DNA of 64,000 nucleotides from Euonymus europaeus (taxonomy: Eukaryota > Streptophyta > Magnoliopsida > Celastrales > Celastraceae), in NCBI GenBank assembly GCA_963580455.1, contig OY756961.1:21495001-21559000 (forward strand). The letters are read 5' to 3'. The notes beneath the pieces are model-generated. The model saw only the letters and a list, made by a program, of their open reading frames with translations, was not told the origin of the DNA and made no database searches. Made by a program: the position numbers and the translations under genes. Every line of letters begins with the position of its first letter. The first letter of the stretch is position 1. Shown here one piece after another: positions 46,101 to 57,579 of the stretch.

Positions 46101-46157
46101 GTATATTAGTATATATGTTATGTAATTATGTTTTTTTTCATTACTATAACCTAAGTC
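43119..46157. other. Intergenic AT-rich, MITE debris and small repeats
   Basis: No gene. A 40-bp direct duplication (GAGTTTATAAAATGTGAAAT core) lies at about 43483-43560 inside sequence resembling a MITE (GCTTGTTTGGTGGGACG, about 43430). A TTTAGAATTTAGATTTTAG block lies near 45090-45160. A ~57-bp motif with AAATC(C)ATTATCGAT is repeated three times at 45945-46070. Confidence 0.45.
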
Positions 46158-46475
46158 GTAAGTGTTAAATCCTAAGGAGAGCATAATCGTTAAACCTTAA
46201 TGGGCTCATGTATCGTATTTTCATATTATTCCCTAAATAATAAATGTTAAATCCTAAGGGGAATGAATTTATTAAACCCTAACGAGCTTGTATATTGTAT
46301 TTTTATGCTGTAATTTAAACAATATGTGTTCAACTCTAGGGGAACATATTCACTAAACTCTTATGGACTTGTATATCATATTTTTATATTGTAACATAAA
46401 CAATAAGTGTTAAATTCTAAGAAGAATGAATTTGTTAAATCATAAGGGGCTCGTGTATGCTCAGCATATTAATTA
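46158..46475 (+). repeat. ~83-bp tandem repeat, about 4 copies
   Basis: Units begin GTGTTAAATCCTAAGG-like at about 46158, 46243, 46325 and 46410. They share a TTAAAC(C)CT...GGGCTCGTGTAT...TATTTTTATATTGTAA layout. Copies are 75-85% alike by eye. No coding frame. Confidence 0.85.
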
Positions 46476-46613
46476 AAACAGTACAATAATTAATTAAATG
46501 AGATAAATTAATATATTTTTAAATTAAATTTTCTTCATTTAATATATACTTTTCTTAAAAGCCTCCTATCTTCATGAATTTTGAAAATAAAATTCGTATT
46601 AATTAAAAAAAAA

Positions 46614-48426
46614 GGAATTCACCAAAAAATCCTTTAATAGAAATATATTTCATTCACTCCTTTCAATTTTTTAATATTCCAAAACATCCTTTAAATAATT
46701 CTGGACAAAACTACTCTTATTCCAATAAATCCTTAAGTGTATGACATATGCTGACATCACCAGATTTTTTTTTTCTTTTAAAAACTTTAAAACAGTTTTA
46801 TCTCTCAAAATACAAGTCGGATTTTTAAAAAAAATATATATTCATAATCAACACGAAAAACTCTTTCCAATGAGATCCATCATCGATATGTTTAAATGTT
46901 CATTTGTCAAATACTCTGAATGAACTCAGAGGATTTCTCAAACTTATCCAAAATTCAGAAGATTTCTCAAAATTCATTAAAATCAATCAAAAGAGTTTTC
47001 AAAATTAAGCAAATAAATTCAGATGATTTCATAAAAATATATCAAAAAAATATAGATTTTTTGAAAATCAAACAAAAAACAACAAAAAAATTTCAGAGGA
47101 TTTTACAAACTTGACATAAATTTAGAAGATTTCACAAGATTTACCAAAATAAATCAATTTTTTTTTTGAAATTAAGCAAAAAAAATAGAGAATTGCATAA
47201 AATACATAATAAAAATTATAAGAATTTTTGAAAATCAAACAAAAAATAACATGAAACTCTAAATACTAAACCTAAAATCCCAAAATCCTAAATACTAGAT
47301 CCTAATATCTTAAATCTCAAAATCATAAAGTATAAACACTAAATTCTAATATTTTAAACACAGACTCTTAAACTTTACAACTTATAACTAGAAATCCTCT
47401 GAATTTTTCAGAAATCCTCTGAATTTTCCATAAATCCTCTGAATGTAAACAATTCTAGTTTTAATTTTGAACAAAAAAATCTTATAAATAATTAAGAAGA
47501 ATTTACAAAAATAAGAAGAAAATCTTAAAATTCTACTAACAAATAATCCTAAACCTTAAATCTTAAGTCATAAACTCTAAACTCTAATATCTTAAACTTC
47601 AAAACCCTAAACTTTATCAAAATGAAACAAAAAAACAACTAAAAATTTAGATGATTAGAGGATTTCTCAAACTTATCAAGAATTCAGATAATTTTACAAA
47701 ACTCACCAAAACAATTCAGAATAGTTTTTGAAATTATGCAAAAAAAAAATCAGAGGATTTCTTACCATGAATTTAGAGAATTTTCGCAAAAGTCACCAAA
47801 ACGGTTAAAAATTATTATGGTATTTGGTTTTGTTTAAAATATGAATTAAGTTTTATTATGATATTATTCTCATAAGTTATTAGCTTTGGTTGTTAGTGAA
47901 GAATGTAATAAAAATATTGACATTTGTATTGAATAACTTTTTGTTGATGGATAAGTGTTTCATTGTTGATTTTGATAATATAATGATTCATAGATTTTAA
48001 TGTATATACATAGGTTACTGAGTCAACTAAATTTTGCGCATGTGAGTGCATGCGCTTAATTTTCATGAAAGAAAAAAAAAATTGGTTGATCGACTCTTCA
48101 CTTTGATTCATCAAAAGTGAAAATATTAATTTATCTTTAAAAACGTATAGATATAATACATGATTTTCATCCAACTTTCTGAGATTGTATTTATATTTAT
48201 TTTATTATAATAATTATTTCCTAAATAAGGAGCAATCATGTACTAATAAAAATAAGGATAGGTTTAAATGAGGGGAGGGTAAAATTGTCATTAATTGAGG
48301 TTAAAATTTAAAGTTATCCTTATTGAGCTAAGTTTCAAATAATTGGGGATGTATTGGGCTACAAACTTTTCAAAAAGACTAAATGGAATATAAAGTCCAT
48401 ATAAAGGACTTATCACCAAATAATCC
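46614..48426 (-). mobile_element. 1.8-kb non-autonomous element, copy 2, inverted
   Basis: This is the reverse-complement counterpart of 24178-26062. The left border GGAATTCACC-AAAAATCCTTTAATAGAAA matches the right border of copy 1, and the right border ...GTCCATATAAAGGACTTATCACC matches copy 1's left border. Interior blocks match in reverse order, including the TTAGGATTTAG block and the AATCCTCTGAA repeats. A TTAAAAAAA-like sequence flanks both ends but is too simple to be certain as a TSD. No transposase. Confidence 0.8.
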
Positions 48427-49428
48427 TTAAAAAAATCCTAATAATTAGACTTGTTTACAAAAATCCTAATAATTACTCTTAATAAGTCTTGTAAAATAGG
48501 TTAACTTACAATTTTGACATTATCTTATAATTTAATTTAATTTTTTTACCAAAAAAAAATTCTAATAATTTAATTTAGAAGCTGTGAAACAAATTATCTG
48601 ATATTTAATGTTAGCTGCGAAAAAATAAGTTGACTTATAAATTGTTAGGTATTAATGCTAGCTTATAAGGTGAAAAAAAAAATATTAACATTGAATTGAA
48701 AGAAATAATTATTACAGAAAAGTAAAAATGTATAAATCATTAGTTGTGTGCTGTGAACTTTTTAGATTTATAACAGAATGAAATTGAAATTATTATTTTT
48801 GAAAGTTTATAGTAATATATCTAATATAATATTTTCTTATTTCTAACATAACATCATGTACTATAATTTATTATTTTTTAAATTTTTAATAGTATTTATA
48901 TATAATATTGTATAATGTTAATAAAAGAAGGAAAAAAAACCGAAATATATTATATTATGTTACTCAAAATGAGCGTTTGTTTTTCAAAAAAAATTTAACT
49001 AGCATACAACATTTTGGTTAGCATAATCCAAACAGGCATATAAATAGTATTTAATTTTTATTGATAATATATATGGGGTGGTAAATTAAATGTAAGGGCA
49101 TAATGATTCATTATAAAATACAAGCAATTAATTATAAAATTGTTTTACATCTCCAGTGAATTAGGTACATCTTCAATCAAGAGGCATATTCAACATTAAA
49201 AATTTAAGAATAACTTTTTATGTTTTATTTAACTTGTATGGTGTATTATACTAATATATTATTAATGTTTACATATTATTATGTAAATAAAAGGTTTTTG
49301 ACTGGGGATTAGTTGCAGTGTCGTAGGACATTCATTATTCTTTTTATTTGTTAAAATACATAGTATCAGTTATGAAAAAAAAAAAGTAGGACACGTAAAC
49401 AAAGGTAATGGTGGTGAAAGTCTGAACC
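48427..49428. other. Intergenic AT-rich, no gene seen
   Basis: Long A/T tracts, related in style to 49780-50420 (TTATAAGCTGGAAAAAATAAG, AATAATAATTATTACA phrases), suggesting an old duplicated or MITE-derived stretch. Nothing coding. Confidence 0.4.
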
Positions 49429-49668
49429 AAGATAAATCATTGCCCCCAGGGCATATGACTGAGCGGTACCCACCTTGTCAAAATCCTCAACGGGGGAAGT
49501 GGAGGTTGTGAGTTCGAACCCTCGTAGAGGCATTCGACCACTTCTGAAGCGGCAGGTGGTCCCTACCGTAAGGCTGCACATCCTGCGACTTACATCTGTC
49601 AGTGACTCCCAGGGCAGGAAACTGGCAAACGGGTTTCGGTTTCTCGACCCCAAACCGAAGATAAATCA
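49429..49668 (+). mobile_element. tRNA-derived SINE with 11-bp TSD
   Basis: The body (49440-49657, 218 bp) is flanked by AAGATAAATCA at 49429-49439 and 49658-49668. Near the 5' end are pol III promoter motifs: an A-box-like TGACTGAGCGGT at 49457-49468 and a B box GAGTTCGAACCCTC at about 49510-49523. The rest is SINE body. No poly-A tail; it ends CCCCAAACCG. Reading frames crossing it are not genes. Confidence 0.9.
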
Positions 49669-52179
49669 AATCAAGTCATGACTTGTGATATGGAATGCAA
49701 TTTGCGTGCTTTTTATAGCTTATATTCCTGTAGGAACGCATTCTTTGTTTTTATGATCCTTTGTTTTTTTTTTTAATTTTATGAGGGTGATCGTTTTGTA
49801 GACTCTTTTTTTTTTACAATTTTGAAATTATCTTATAAGTTAATTTAGAAGCTCTAAAATAAATTGTCAGATATTTAATGCTAGTTTATAAGCTGGAAAA
49901 AATAAGTTAACTTATAAATTGTGAAATTATATTTTTTAACAAATTTATTTTAAAAAATTAAATTATAATATATTTTATGACAGATTGAAATTGAAATTAT
50001 TATTAATATTATGTTAATAAAAGAAGAAAAATGGAAAGATTAACTTGCATAAAACGAGTGAAAAATGGAAGATGATTGCAGCTAATAATCTAAGTTAACG
50101 TTTAATTGAAAAAATAATAATTATTACAAAAAAAATGCTAAATGTATAAATCATTAAAGTTATGTATGTCCTGAACTTTTAAATTTATTGGAAAAAAATT
50201 ATATTTTATTATATATATTTTTAATAAATTTATTTCAAAATTTTAAAATTGCACATATTTTTATAATAATTTGAAATTATTATTTATATAGTTTGTAATA
50301 ATATACATGATACATTGTATTATATATAACATTATGTACTGTAATTTATTGTTATTTGAAATTTAAATTTTTATAATATATTATAAATTATAAATAATAA
50401 TATATTAATAAAAAGAAAAAGAAAACGAAACCGACCACTACTTAAAGATTCATTTGTAGCCTATATTACCGGGTTACTGCAACGGTTAAGCTAGCGGCAG
50501 GGTCGTTTGACTAGCGTTGTTTTTAGATGTAGCCTAATCATTCTCTTATTATACAAAATTAATATCCACATTAATTCTTCAATTTAGTCTCATATTCATT
50601 TTACACGAAAGTGGTCTTATGTTTTTATCTATATTAGTCAAATACGAATTTCAATATAATAACATTATCAAAACACATTTCTCAATATATTTTGTTCCTT
50701 TTCGATTGGTCCTGTCACTAACATTTCATTCATGCATTATTTTTTCCGTTAAAACTAATATTGAATCCCGCTTTTATTAGTCAAAAGTCAAGCCACATCA
50801 TTAAATCACATTTCTCGATACAAACACATAAATAAAACACATATTTCAATATAATTTTACTAATCCATCAAAATTGCACCATTGCAAAAGCTTTTATTGT
50901 GTTTAATTCTCATGGCGTGCATGTTTCACAAACATACTCATATAGTGTTGGATTTTGACGATGACGCTACTGATAATGATAATAGCGTCATTACATTTTA
51001 AAAAAAATTGCCTAAGCTTCTAGGAGACAGTCGATGATGTAGACTTTATGAAAGACAGGATATTAACGAACTTTTATCTAGATTGACACGTTAACTTCCA
51101 ACTATTGTTAACGAACACTCATTTATCGAAACGAAGTCATCTACAAACCAATTGACAGAGGCACAAGCAACAAACCCTAGAATTTCACAGATCTAATACA
51201 AAAAATTTATCAAATAATACAATCCATTTGAACAGAGAAGATCAAGTGCTACACGAGAGAGACAAGAGAGAGGAATACAGAGCCAAAGGAAAAACAAGAG
51301 GCAAAGGGGGTTGGACTCACGTACTTGAACTGTTAGAAGTAGGCAGACTTCGTGGTTGGTTCGTCTGCAAAGATTGCAGAGATCGAGAGAGTTAGACAAG
51401 AGAGACGAGAGAGAGAGAGAGAGAGAGGGGGAGAACAAGGGGCAATAACATACCTAAATCTTTGTTGACGGTGACTGTGGCTGCTGGTGGCGGAGCTTCT
51501 ACAAAGCTGAATTTGAAATTGAAAAAGAAAGGAGAAAGAACGTGGCTTGAAAACTGTGTTTCATAGGAAGCTGGAATGCAACTAATGTGGGCTCCAAACG
51601 GTTTAGGCCTGTTGCGTCACAGTGTTGATGTGAACGTGGGCTGGTAAATGTGAGCCTAAACAGACACATTGTTGACTTGGTGACTTAGTCACGGATGACT
51701 CATACTCTCATATATTGAAATTACCACGTGTTGCCGCATATGGTGCACCATTTTTATGGGTTTGAATCGGAAGTTATGAAGAAGTAGTCGAATTCACAGA
51801 TTTAATGATTTATTGCTCCTTGATTTGAGGCACAATTTAAACAATTAAATTTTTGAAAAAATAAAATAAATCTAATAATTGCTAGGATTTTGAAGTGATA
51901 GGTTGATCGAAGAGCAAATGAAGATTTAACGGAGAAATCCATTGTCGATCTTACAGGTAATGGAAAACCTTAATTTTAATGGGTTCCCTTTGTTTGCTTT
52001 TGTTGTTGTATACGTTTGCTTTTATTATTCAATAGCATTAAGCATTTTTGTGGCACAATGAGGATGATTCTGAATAGTGTAGTTACATAAAGTCATCACT
52101 TATCTTTATCTTTGACAATAAACATTCTTTATTGACAGGAAAAATCTAGAAAAATTGTTATCTCATTATTGCGTTGGCA
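49669..52179. other. Intergenic, no intact gene
   Basis: AT-rich to about 51170. 51190-51540 is GC-balanced and reads on the minus strand like a 5' leader with a splice donor (GATTTAG followed by GTATGT at about 51455). A (GA)n microsatellite is at 51404-51430. I could not attach a coding region to it. Confidence 0.4.
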
Positions 52180-54280
52180 TGGAATCAAATGTAGTTGATG
52201 AGATAAATGAAAGGGAGACTGAAGAAGTACATCTCACGAACCTAGAACAAGATGATGTACTTCGTATGTCATTTGAGAGTTGGGAGGAAGTATAGGAATT
52301 TTATAATTCATATGCGAGGGAGATAGATTTTAGCCTTCGTACTAACGATGGAAAGAAACGAGAAAGGGCTGATGGAGACTTTGTAATAAAAGAATGGGCT
52401 TGCAGTAGACAAGAGAAGAGGCGTGAAGCAAGAATTGAGAGTGAAGATCGTGTCCGAGAACCTCAGGATGCCACTAGGTGCGGTTGTGAAGCCAGGTTAA
52501 GGGTCGTGTTAAGTCATGACTCCACACAGTGGATCGTTACGAAATTTTTTGTAGCCCACAACCACAACCTTACTCCTCCAAAGCATGTTCGGTACCTGAA
52601 AGAAAGATTAACGAGAGTGATGGGGCACAAATTTTGTCATTGAGGGATTTAAGCATTAGCCGACTCAAATTCTGGAGAACATACAAAGACAAGCTGGTGG
52701 ACGTGCAAATTTAGGATTCAGACCAAGAGATGTGTATAATTTCCTATATGCTCATTCTGTAGATCAAATAGTTGAGGGTGATCCCATGCGAGCTATTGGC
52801 TTCCTAGATAGTAAGAAGAGGCATGATAAGGCTGTTTTCATGAATATACAAGTGCTGGAAGAGGAAGATTGGGAAACTTGTTTTGGTGCGACACCATGTG
52901 CATATATGATTAATCATGCTTCAATGACATATTGGCTTTCGATGGTACGTACAAGACTAATAGGTACAAAAGGCCTTTGGTGATGCTACTAGGTTTTAAC
53001 CAGGAAATGTTTTTTGGATGCGCTATCTTATCTGATGAGACTACATCTTCGTACACGTGGTTGTGCATACATTTTTGAAAGCAATGAATAAACAGAAACC
53101 AAGTTTGGTAATAACCGATAATTGCCCTACAATGGCGGCAGCGTGAAAATCAGAGATGCCAAATGCAGTGCATCGTCTATGCAAATGGCATTTGGAGTGC
53201 AATTGTATGGCTAATTTGCATAATGATAAATTCAGTAAGGAGTTCAAAAAGTTTTTGTGTGCATGTCGGAAAGTGAAAAATTTGATGAAAAGTGGAATAG
53301 CCTTCTGCAGAGAAATGGATTGTCGGAGAACATGTGGGTGAGAGAATACTTGTACGGCAGCGTATGATGTGGTCAAACGCGTATCTTTTAGGAACGTTCT
53401 TTGCAGAGCAGCATACCACACAGAGGTGTGAATTCATGAATTCGCACCAACATTGTTTCATGGGTAAGAGTTTAAAAGTCCACAAACTAGTCGAAGGTTT
53501 TCATGCAAAGTTTGAGAGGCTTAGGGAACGTGAAGCCCATGCCGATTTCAAGAGTAAGTATGGCAATCCTTTTAGCATTGGACCATTGGCTCCATTGGAA
53601 GCACATGCGGCATCTATTTTCACGAGGGTCATTTACAAGAAAATAAAGTTTCAAATGCATCGGTCTTATCTTGTAAATCATGTTAATGTGACTGAAGTAG
53701 GAGGAAATCGTGTGTATATGCTATCGAGGTATATGAAGGAGAATCAAATTCGTATTGTTTTGTATAATCTTACGGATGAGACATACACATGTTCGTGCAA
53801 GCACGTGAAATCTGTTGATTATCCTTGCCGCCATATTACACAGGTTCTCAAACAACGTAACGTAGAACGTTTTCCTAATTCATTAATCTTGAAGAGATGG
53901 ACTAAGGTGGCCAAAGATGATATCAATCTTCCAGATGCGAACTCAGTTCTTCCAAAAATGCAGAAACTGGTTTGTTATGCTTCACTATCATCAATAAGCA
54001 ATAGATTGTCCCGTATAGCCAGTCAGTCAGCTGCAACATTCAACAATATACGAGGGTGCCTTACAAATATGTATGTAATATAGTTTAATTTTTTGATGTG
54101 TTTTATTCTTTGATTGAATTATTTTCCATTTTTTATGACAATACTTATCAGGTTGGACGAGTTGATGCAAGCCATAATCCTTAGCAGCACAAATCAAGGA
54201 GATGACAATAACATTAGGGACCCATTATTGCCACAATCAAAAGTCATGCCGGTAAGAGCAGAACAACTAGAGGAGGCATA
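52180..54280 (+). pseudogene. FAR1-like MULE transposase, multiply frameshifted
   Basis: Coding similarity in order: FAR1 N-terminal domain (SFESWEEV then EFYNSYAREIDFSLR, DATRCGCEARLRV, WIVTKFFVAHNHNL), the MULE catalytic region in other frames (TNRYKRPLVMLLGFNQEMFFGC equivalent at 52955-53015, PSLVITDNCPTM with its Asp, HRLCKWHLECN), then a clean frame 53334-54083 ending in the SWIM zinc finger (TCSCKHVKSVDYPCRHI). A C-terminal exon follows at 54152 (RLDELMQAIILSSTNQGDDN). Lesions: TAG at 52293 where a Gln is expected, and frame changes near 52200, 52600, 52715, 52960, 53145 and 53330. Not functional. No TIRs or TSD were found, so element borders are unknown. Confidence 0.85.
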
Positions 54281-54599
54281 AACACACCACACTCCCAACC
54301 GAATGATGTTCCTCGCAGTTCAGAACAAAGAGGAGAAGCTCCTACAAATGCTTCAGGACCAAACAATGGACTTCATGTGATTGTTACACAACGCAAGTGC
54401 ACATATGTAAATAGCCGGGATACACAAAAAGAACGTGTAGAATAGCACACACTTGGATGAAGTGTAAGAACAAATGGGCGAGGACCGCAAAAAATTGAGG
54501 TATGGACTGATAATGAACCCAATTACACGCACTAAGTCGAAGAACAAACAGTTTAGCAACTAAGAAAAGAAAAGAAATTAAGCTGCAACCAAAGAGAGG

Positions 54600-54908
54600 T
54601 ACCACGTCCTTAAATCGTCATTCTTCTTTAGTTGTATATCTTTCCATACCTCATCAACTGTCTTCTTACTAAGATCTCTGGACAATGTCAGGCTCCCTTA
54701 ACGAGGCAAAGATGAGGCTGAATGATTTTGGGGAGCACCACCATTCTCGATGCATTTGAGAAGCTCGTCCAGATTCATGCTCCCAAATGGTTTCCCCAAA
54801 TTATCCAACTTGGTTTTGGACCTCATCGATTTTGTGACTGAACATTGAGCCTTCCCTTACCAAAGAATGAAGATTTGGCTCTTGAACTGCATTGCCCTCG
54901 GAATCCAT
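54600..54908 (-). pseudogene. Group-A bZIP (AREB3/DPBF-like) N-terminal fragment
   Basis: Minus strand from ATG at 54908: MDSEGNAVQEPNLHSLVREG, then IDEVQNQ, a one-base insertion at VG-TAA, then in the next frame KPFGSMNLDELLKCIENGGA, a CAA-to-TAA stop before GSLTLSRDLS, then KKTVDEVWKDIQLKK. These are the conserved N-terminal C1-C3 phosphorylation motifs of ABI5/AREB factors. The bZIP domain itself is absent. It abuts the FAR1-like pseudogene, so it may be a captured piece or a host gene cut by that element. About 300 bp on its 5' side (to 55250) looks like leader sequence, with a (GAA)n run at 55208-55230. Confidence 0.85.
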
Positions 54909-55394
54909 TGTCTCAAACTATCATTTATTGTATAAATGAATCTAAAGAGACCTATGTGGCCCTAATTGAAGAACAATAAATACCTTCAATCTCAATTTCA
55001 CCACAGAACTCAGACTCGGATCAAACGAAACTATCTAAAACCTATTAAATTAAAAACCAAACAAAGGTAAGAACACTTATGAATGGCTTCAAATTTTCCA
55101 AATTGAAAATGAATAACAAACCCAGATGAGGGATTTCTATTAAGAACGCGAGGAGACTACAGAGTTGCCTGAACTTGAAGCACACCTTCTATTGTTGAGT
55201 TATCACGTGAAGAAGAAGAAGAAGAAGAACGAGACAAAAAGGAAGGGGAGTAACGAAGCCAAAAATGGGATAAAAAGGACCAAAGGTTAAGATTTGATAA
55301 TTTTTTAGTAATCAAATCCAACGATCACTGAGTGTACTGTACTAATACATTCATTTGACTGTACTTAACTGTAGTGCAACCCCTCTCCTGGATG

Positions 55395-55607
55395 TTTCAA
55401 AACCTATATTGTTCTTCTCTCAAATCAGCGATTCCCTCGAGCACCTGGAAGATCGACTCTCAATCCAAACCCTTAGTTGGCTTCTCGATTTCGGCTTCCA
55501 ATCCAAAGCCCATCTTCCTGGGTAGGAAAAATCATGTGAGTCCGGTACGAGGAGGAGACGATAGTGGATCTAAGAGCAATAGCAAGACCACGAATAGGAA
55601 TCGTTAA
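55395..55607 (+). CDS. Hypothetical short ORF, Ser-rich N-terminus
   Basis: A 70-codon frame from ATG 55395 (MFQNLYCSSLKSAIPSSTWK) to TAA at 55605. Ser/Lys-rich and poor in acidic residues at the start, which is compatible with a plastid transit peptide, followed by a basic tail (GSKSNSKTTNRNR). It could be the first exon of a longer gene or chance. No family recognised. Confidence 0.25.
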   Translation, partial: FQNLYCSSLKSAIPSSTWKIDSQSKPLVGFSISASNPKPIFLGRKNHVSPVRGGDDSGSKSNSKTTNRNR

Positions 55608-57138
55608 GCGATCCATCTCCTCGTCGTAGTATCTATTGGGACTAATCTTGAGTCGGTGGTGGATAGCTTAAGTCAGTGGTGGGGTTATATGCATTTTAGG
55701 GTGCTTGACCTGTTTAGCTAATGTATTTTAATTTAAGTTTTGTGTTCTTGACTTGATGGATGTCTTCCAAACTCGTTTTCTTGTTTAAATATAGTGGATT
55801 TTTGTGTGTTAATTTGGCTTTCTCAAGAAAGTGTTATTCTATGCAGTAAAGGTGTTTGTGATAATGCCTGAGTTGGATTTTATGGTCGTGTTTCAATTTT
55901 AATGTTCAATTCATCTCCGTGGAGCAGCAGAAACATCAAATTTACCATTAAACATTCATCAAATATTGTCGATTTTGTGTTGTACTTTCAACAATTATGG
56001 CTCGATATATGCATATGCAGTGTGTCTAATTTTCGATCCTGTGCTTAGTGTTTTTGATTCACTTGGTATTATCCGCACACAACCACATGCGGGCAGTGAA
56101 TGAAATACAATCTTGAAGCATGAATTTGGAAGTCTCAACAAAAATGTGTTGAAATAAAATCTACTACACTTGAGTTGAAAATTGTCGGATGTACATAACC
56201 ACATAATTGGTTGTTTGAAATATCTAGAGCTCTTATATTTCTTTGGCTTATTAGAAATTGACAAACTCAACACTTAAAGCTGGAATTTTAGAGTCCAAGT
56301 ATGCCGAACAGTTTCTACAATTAAGCTAGAATAAAATAATAAATAACCAAACAATAAAACAAATAATTTAGCCATCAACAACAACAATAATTCACGGACA
56401 TCATTTTTGAATCATCAATTCACATCCAGAATCAACAGTTTATATACAGCAGTTCACAGATATCAATCAATTCATAACCAAAAAACTTAATACAAACAGT
56501 TCACATACATCAATTTATAACCAAACACTTGATACAAATCTAGCATTCTTCCATGTATTTAACATAATTTTATAGCTAAGGGCACGAAGCTGCTGATGGA
56601 TGTTGCTACATAAGGGCTTTCGAACTCTACCTGCCAAGCTGACTTTTAAAACCTCGCTGGACGGAATTAGACTTGGGAGATGAGGACTTGCTAGATTCGA
56701 ACTTGCAAGAAGCTTGATTGGAAATGGGAGCTGGGAGATCCAATTGAGATCGCGATATGAAGACGGGCGTGTTTTTGTTGAAAATGGAATAGATTTATTA
56801 TTATTTATTTATTATTAAAAAAAAATGACCTTGTGCTGGTCTTCTATTTAATTGGACGGACAGCAAGGAATCCCGTACAAAAATATTTGTGCGAGATTCC
56901 GCCTATGAGCAATGGTGTATATATACATATATGTCACATCTAGATATAAAATGTCTAAATTAATTGGATCTAATTAGGAGGTTGAATTGATTTTTTATTT
57001 AATGCTTAATTACTTATTCAGTCAATTTTAAGCCATTCATTGGCTACCGCCACTGCATAGTAAATAATAAAATAGAAAAATAGGGATTTGGTCACGTGTG
57101 GCTGCAGCTACAAGGAGATAAAGAGACTCAACGCATGC
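55608..57138. other. Intergenic, no gene seen
   Basis: Mixed composition; 56380-56540 contains loose repeats of CAATTCACA/CAGTTCACA. Nothing supported as coding or structural. Confidence 0.4.
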
Positions 57139-57147
57139 ACTTGCGTC

Positions 57148-57290
57148 GGGTAAATGCTACTTTTAGTCACTGTTAGATTCGACGCGTTTCAAATCGGTCA
57201 CTAAACTTTTAACTCATTCAACTCGGGAACTCGACTTTGCATTTTGTTTTAATTTTTGTCACTGATCAGTTTTGATACTGTGCGGGCAGT
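57148..57290 (+). repeat. Left terminal inverted repeat of the MULE
   Basis: Pairs with 61180-61322 in reverse complement. Only a handful of differences by eye, for example GATTCGACGCG against GATTAGACGCG and TTTTTGTCACTGATCAG against TTTTCGTCACTGGTCAG. Confidence 0.92.
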
Positions 57291-57579
57291 GGAAGTGCTG
57301 ATGTGGAGTACTGACCTAATGGAAAAGTTAACTATCGCTTGACATGGCACTAATTTAGGCGCTCAAAATCCCTCCAAAACTAAAAACCCTACCCTAAATT
57401 CTCTTTCACTTTGAGGAGTTTCATTTAACGCTAAATTCCCTTTGAAGTTTAATGAAATTCTGGATTGTTTTTCACTTCAACAAAACCCAAAATCAAGCTA
57501 CACCATCACTGATCTCTGCATTGTGATATTTGGGGACGTCCATAGGCTGAACGAAGAGAAGCTTCTCACGGTGGCTACG

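Noticed and set aside
46741..47114. Frames at 46741-46923 and 46920-47114 and the matching 24503-24712, 25402-25746 and 47893-48174
   Set aside because: They fall in AT-rich repeats of the two inverted elements, consist mostly of Lys/Ile/Phe/Asn, and have no domain.
49457..49523. Possible tRNA gene
   Set aside because: A- and B-box motifs are present, but the sequence does not fold into a full cloverleaf by eye. TSDs mark it as a tRNA-derived SINE.
49366..49681. Frames of 60-95 codons on both strands
   Set aside because: They run across the SINE body and are not genes.
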